Assembly: GCA_001028025.1 (NCBI GenBank)
Contig: LDAQ01000007.1
Coordinates: forward strand, 1 to 64,000
From: Faecalicatena fissicatena
GTDB taxonomy: Bacteria > Bacillota > Clostridia > Lachnospirales > Lachnospiraceae
DNA: 64,000 nucleotides
Reading direction: 5' to 3'
The notes beneath the pieces were generated by a model. It was not told where the DNA came from, ran no database searches, and saw nothing but the letters and a program-made list of their open reading frames with translations. Below, in pieces: positions 62,732 through 64,000 of this stretch (its first letter is position 1; each line of letters starts with the position of its first letter). The position numbers and the translations under genes were made by a program.

Positions 62732-63637
62732 TTATGATGAAGTACCGACTTTTAGTGCAGCCAAAGCCTTGTCTAGAGATGGAAACAAAGATTGAGCTCC
62801 AGAAGGGTCATCATTGCTTTTTGGAAACAGATTATTGTCGTCAACGTTAACCATTTTACTGTAGGTGCTTGGAGTAGCGCCTACCAGTTTTTTAAAGGTA
62901 CGGTTGAAATGGCTGAGATTGAGGAAACCAACACGGTAGCATATTTGGGAAAAACCTATATCGCTGTAAAGAATATATTCGCATGCTTTTCGGATACGGA
63001 CATAGTTTAAATAATCGACTACGGTAACATTTGTTTCTTTCTTAAAAATGGAACACATATAATTTCGATTATACTCAATATATTCGGCAATGTCATTTAA
63101 GTATATATGGTGCATATAGTTTGATTCAATATAGGTAATTATGCCTATGACTGTCGGGGAAAAGTCGGTTGTGTCAATAAGTTCGGACTCTTTCTGCTCC
63201 GTGTTGCTGTATTTTTCTGTTATTGTTGTGAGGAGGGCACACATGAAATGGTTAGTGCTTTTCATCTTATCTGGTTTGTGGGAAAGTCCGTTTTTCTGGA
63301 TGAATTCCACGCATTCCCGCAGAAAATCCCCTCCGTCAGTAAGAATAAATTCTTTAGTGATCTGTTCAAGGAGATAAGGATCGGTGATCGTAAATTTGAT
63401 TTCATATGATACAAGTTCATCTACCATCGAAGTTTCCAGTCCGTGAATGATACCAGGCGGAAGCAGAAAACAGATTCCAGGGGTGATATCGTATTTTTCT
63501 TCGTCAATCAAAAATACACCAGTGCCTTTTACAAAGTAAAAAAGGTGAAAATAATTTTTATGGAAATGTTTTTTAATTCCCCAACCTTTGGGAAAGTCAG
63601 TAATTTCTGTCCATAAGATAGTAGATTCTCTAGTCAT
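62732..63637 (-). CDS. AraC-family transcriptional regulator
   Basis: A 301-aa AraC-type regulator. The N-terminal cupin (about 15-95) has HFHKNYFHLFYFVKGTGVF and ITPGICFLLPPGIIHGLE by key residues. The C-terminal HTH (about 185-280) has YLNDIAEYIEYNRNYMCSIFK and FSQICYRVGFLNLSHFNRTFK, by key residues. The start at 63637 is preceded by AAAGGA; a frame to 63721 has no good start site. It is convergent with the long catabolic operon and divergent from the gene starting at 63930, which it may regulate. Confidence 0.92.
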   Translation of the reverse strand: MTRESTILWTEITDFPKGWGIKKHFHKNYFHLFYFVKGTGVFLIDEEKYDITPGICFLLPPGIIHGLETSMVDELVSYEIKFTITDPYLLEQITKEFILTDGGDFLRECVEFIQKNGLSHKPDKMKSTNHFMCALLTTITEKYSNTEQKESELIDTTDFSPTVIGIITYIESNYMHHIYLNDIAEYIEYNRNYMCSIFKKETNVTVVDYLNYVRIRKACEYILYSDIGFSQICYRVGFLNLSHFNRTFKKLVGATPSTYSKMVNVDDNNLFPKSNDDPSGAQSLFPSLDKALAALKVGTSS

Positions 63638-63836
63638 AATAAAATCCTTTCTTTTAATTATAGACACTAATTCCACATTACGTCTAGTATATATAATAAA
63701 ATAGAAACAAAAATATAGCAAGTAAAAACTTGCTGATATAAATGCTTTAAGAAAAGAGAAAATGAAAATAAGACAATTAATTTTTAATAAAAAGCCGTAA
63801 TAATATCATTAAAAATGAAAATATTGCAAAATAATA

Positions 63837-63866
63837 TTGACAAAGAAATAATGAGGAGAGTATAAT
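63837..63866 (+). promoter_or_regulatory. Promoter of the next operon
   Basis: TTGACA at 63837-63842, an 18-base spacer and TATAAT at 63861-63866 form a near-consensus promoter, 64 bases before the start codon at 63930. It is the best promoter in the window. Confidence 0.8.
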
Positions 63867-63929
63867 CGACATAGAAGATATATGAAAATATGCAATTAAA
63901 AGAAGAGGAGAGAAAGAAAGGAGAAAAAA

Positions 63930-64000
63930 ATGAAAACTTACAAGACAGACAAATCAAGGGAGTTATATGAGATTAATAAGAGGTATCTTACCAATGGTGT
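63930..64000 (+). CDS. Start of a protein gene, possibly a class III aminotransferase (cut by window edge)
   Basis: Only 23 complete codons are present. AAGGAG at 63918-63923 and the ATG at 63930 give a normal start. The visible N-terminus, TYKTDKSRELYEINKRYLTN by key residues, resembles the start of glutamate-1-semialdehyde aminotransferase-like class III aminotransferases, but this is too short to be sure. It is divergent from the AraC gene and has a strong promoter. Confidence 0.45.
   Translation, partial: MKTYKTDKSRELYEINKRYLTNG

Noticed and set aside
1..64000. CRISPR array, rRNA, tRNA, phage or transposase genes
   Set aside because: No regularly spaced repeats, no tRNA-like cloverleaf and no transposase or integrase motifs were seen on either strand.

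Overview
The window reads as a piece of a low-to-medium GC, anaerobic Firmicutes chromosome, most likely a gut Lachnospiraceae-type Clostridium. The reasons are strong AGGAGG-type ribosome binding sites, YesM/YesN and AraC regulators, RbsABC-type sugar importers with lipoprotein receptors, a PPi-type phosphofructokinase, an NAD-type glutamate dehydrogenase, and a phloretin-hydrolase-like enzyme of the sort known from flavonoid-degrading gut bacteria. No rRNA, tRNA, CRISPR array, phage gene or transposase was found. By eye the DNA is richer in A+T from about 31.6 kb onward than between 5 and 25 kb.

Layout. 0-4.3 kb holds scattered housekeeping and efflux genes: a small multidrug export protein, a small lipoprotein, a MATE pump divergent from its probable PadR repressor, and a TrmO-like tRNA methyltransferase. 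Three diverged copies of a 37-nt repeat lie between 20 and 4539. 4.6-10.9 kb holds an Fe-S aldo/keto reductase, then a two-component system followed by a macrolide/peptide-type ABC exporter (ATPase plus 875-aa FtsX permease). A 246-nt branched palindrome follows at 10921-11166.

11.4-25.1 kb is an accessory metabolic cluster. A LysR regulator is divergent from a complete Dpp/Opp-type importer, and five genes follow: a ceramidase-fold hydrolase, an alpha/beta hydrolase, a beta-propeller lactonase, a DAPG/phloretin-hydrolase-like C-C hydrolase, and exporters (MATE, FUSC-like). The set suggests import of a conjugated aromatic or polyketide-like compound, stepwise hydrolysis, and export of aromatic products. 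25.5-30.0 kb has a TIM-barrel isomerase, an orphan sugar-binding lipoprotein and an AraC regulator fused to a GH39-like domain. 30.2-35.4 kb has glutamate dehydrogenase with a divergent LysR gene, then a structured leader followed by a 72-aa biotinyl/lipoyl-like domain, PPi-type phosphofructokinase and class II aldolase.

35.8-45.2 kb is a sugar-sensing and uptake block: an AraC regulator, then response regulator, histidine kinase and a strikingly degenerate ABC ATPase encoded together, a terminator, and a complete receptor-ATPase-permease importer. 45.6-62.6 kb is one long co-directional unit of 16 genes. It contains a second RbsABC importer, a TIM-barrel isomerase, a Gfo/Idh/MocA dehydrogenase, a zinc dehydrogenase, a split transketolase, an iron alcohol dehydrogenase, an NCS1 permease, a 5-oxoprolinase-like PxpBCA set, a CoA-transferase and an acyl-CoA synthetase. 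It ends at a terminator facing an AraC gene. A further operon begins at 63930.

The most unusual items are the catalytically dead ABC ATPase tied to a sensor-less YesM-type kinase, the AraC-GH39 fusion with a damaged active site, the kinase-less split-transketolase catabolic operon joined to 5-oxoprolinase-like genes, the C-C hydrolase/efflux cluster, the long branched palindrome, and the structured leader before the biotinyl-like gene. All functions are inferred from sequence reading alone; no database search was run.
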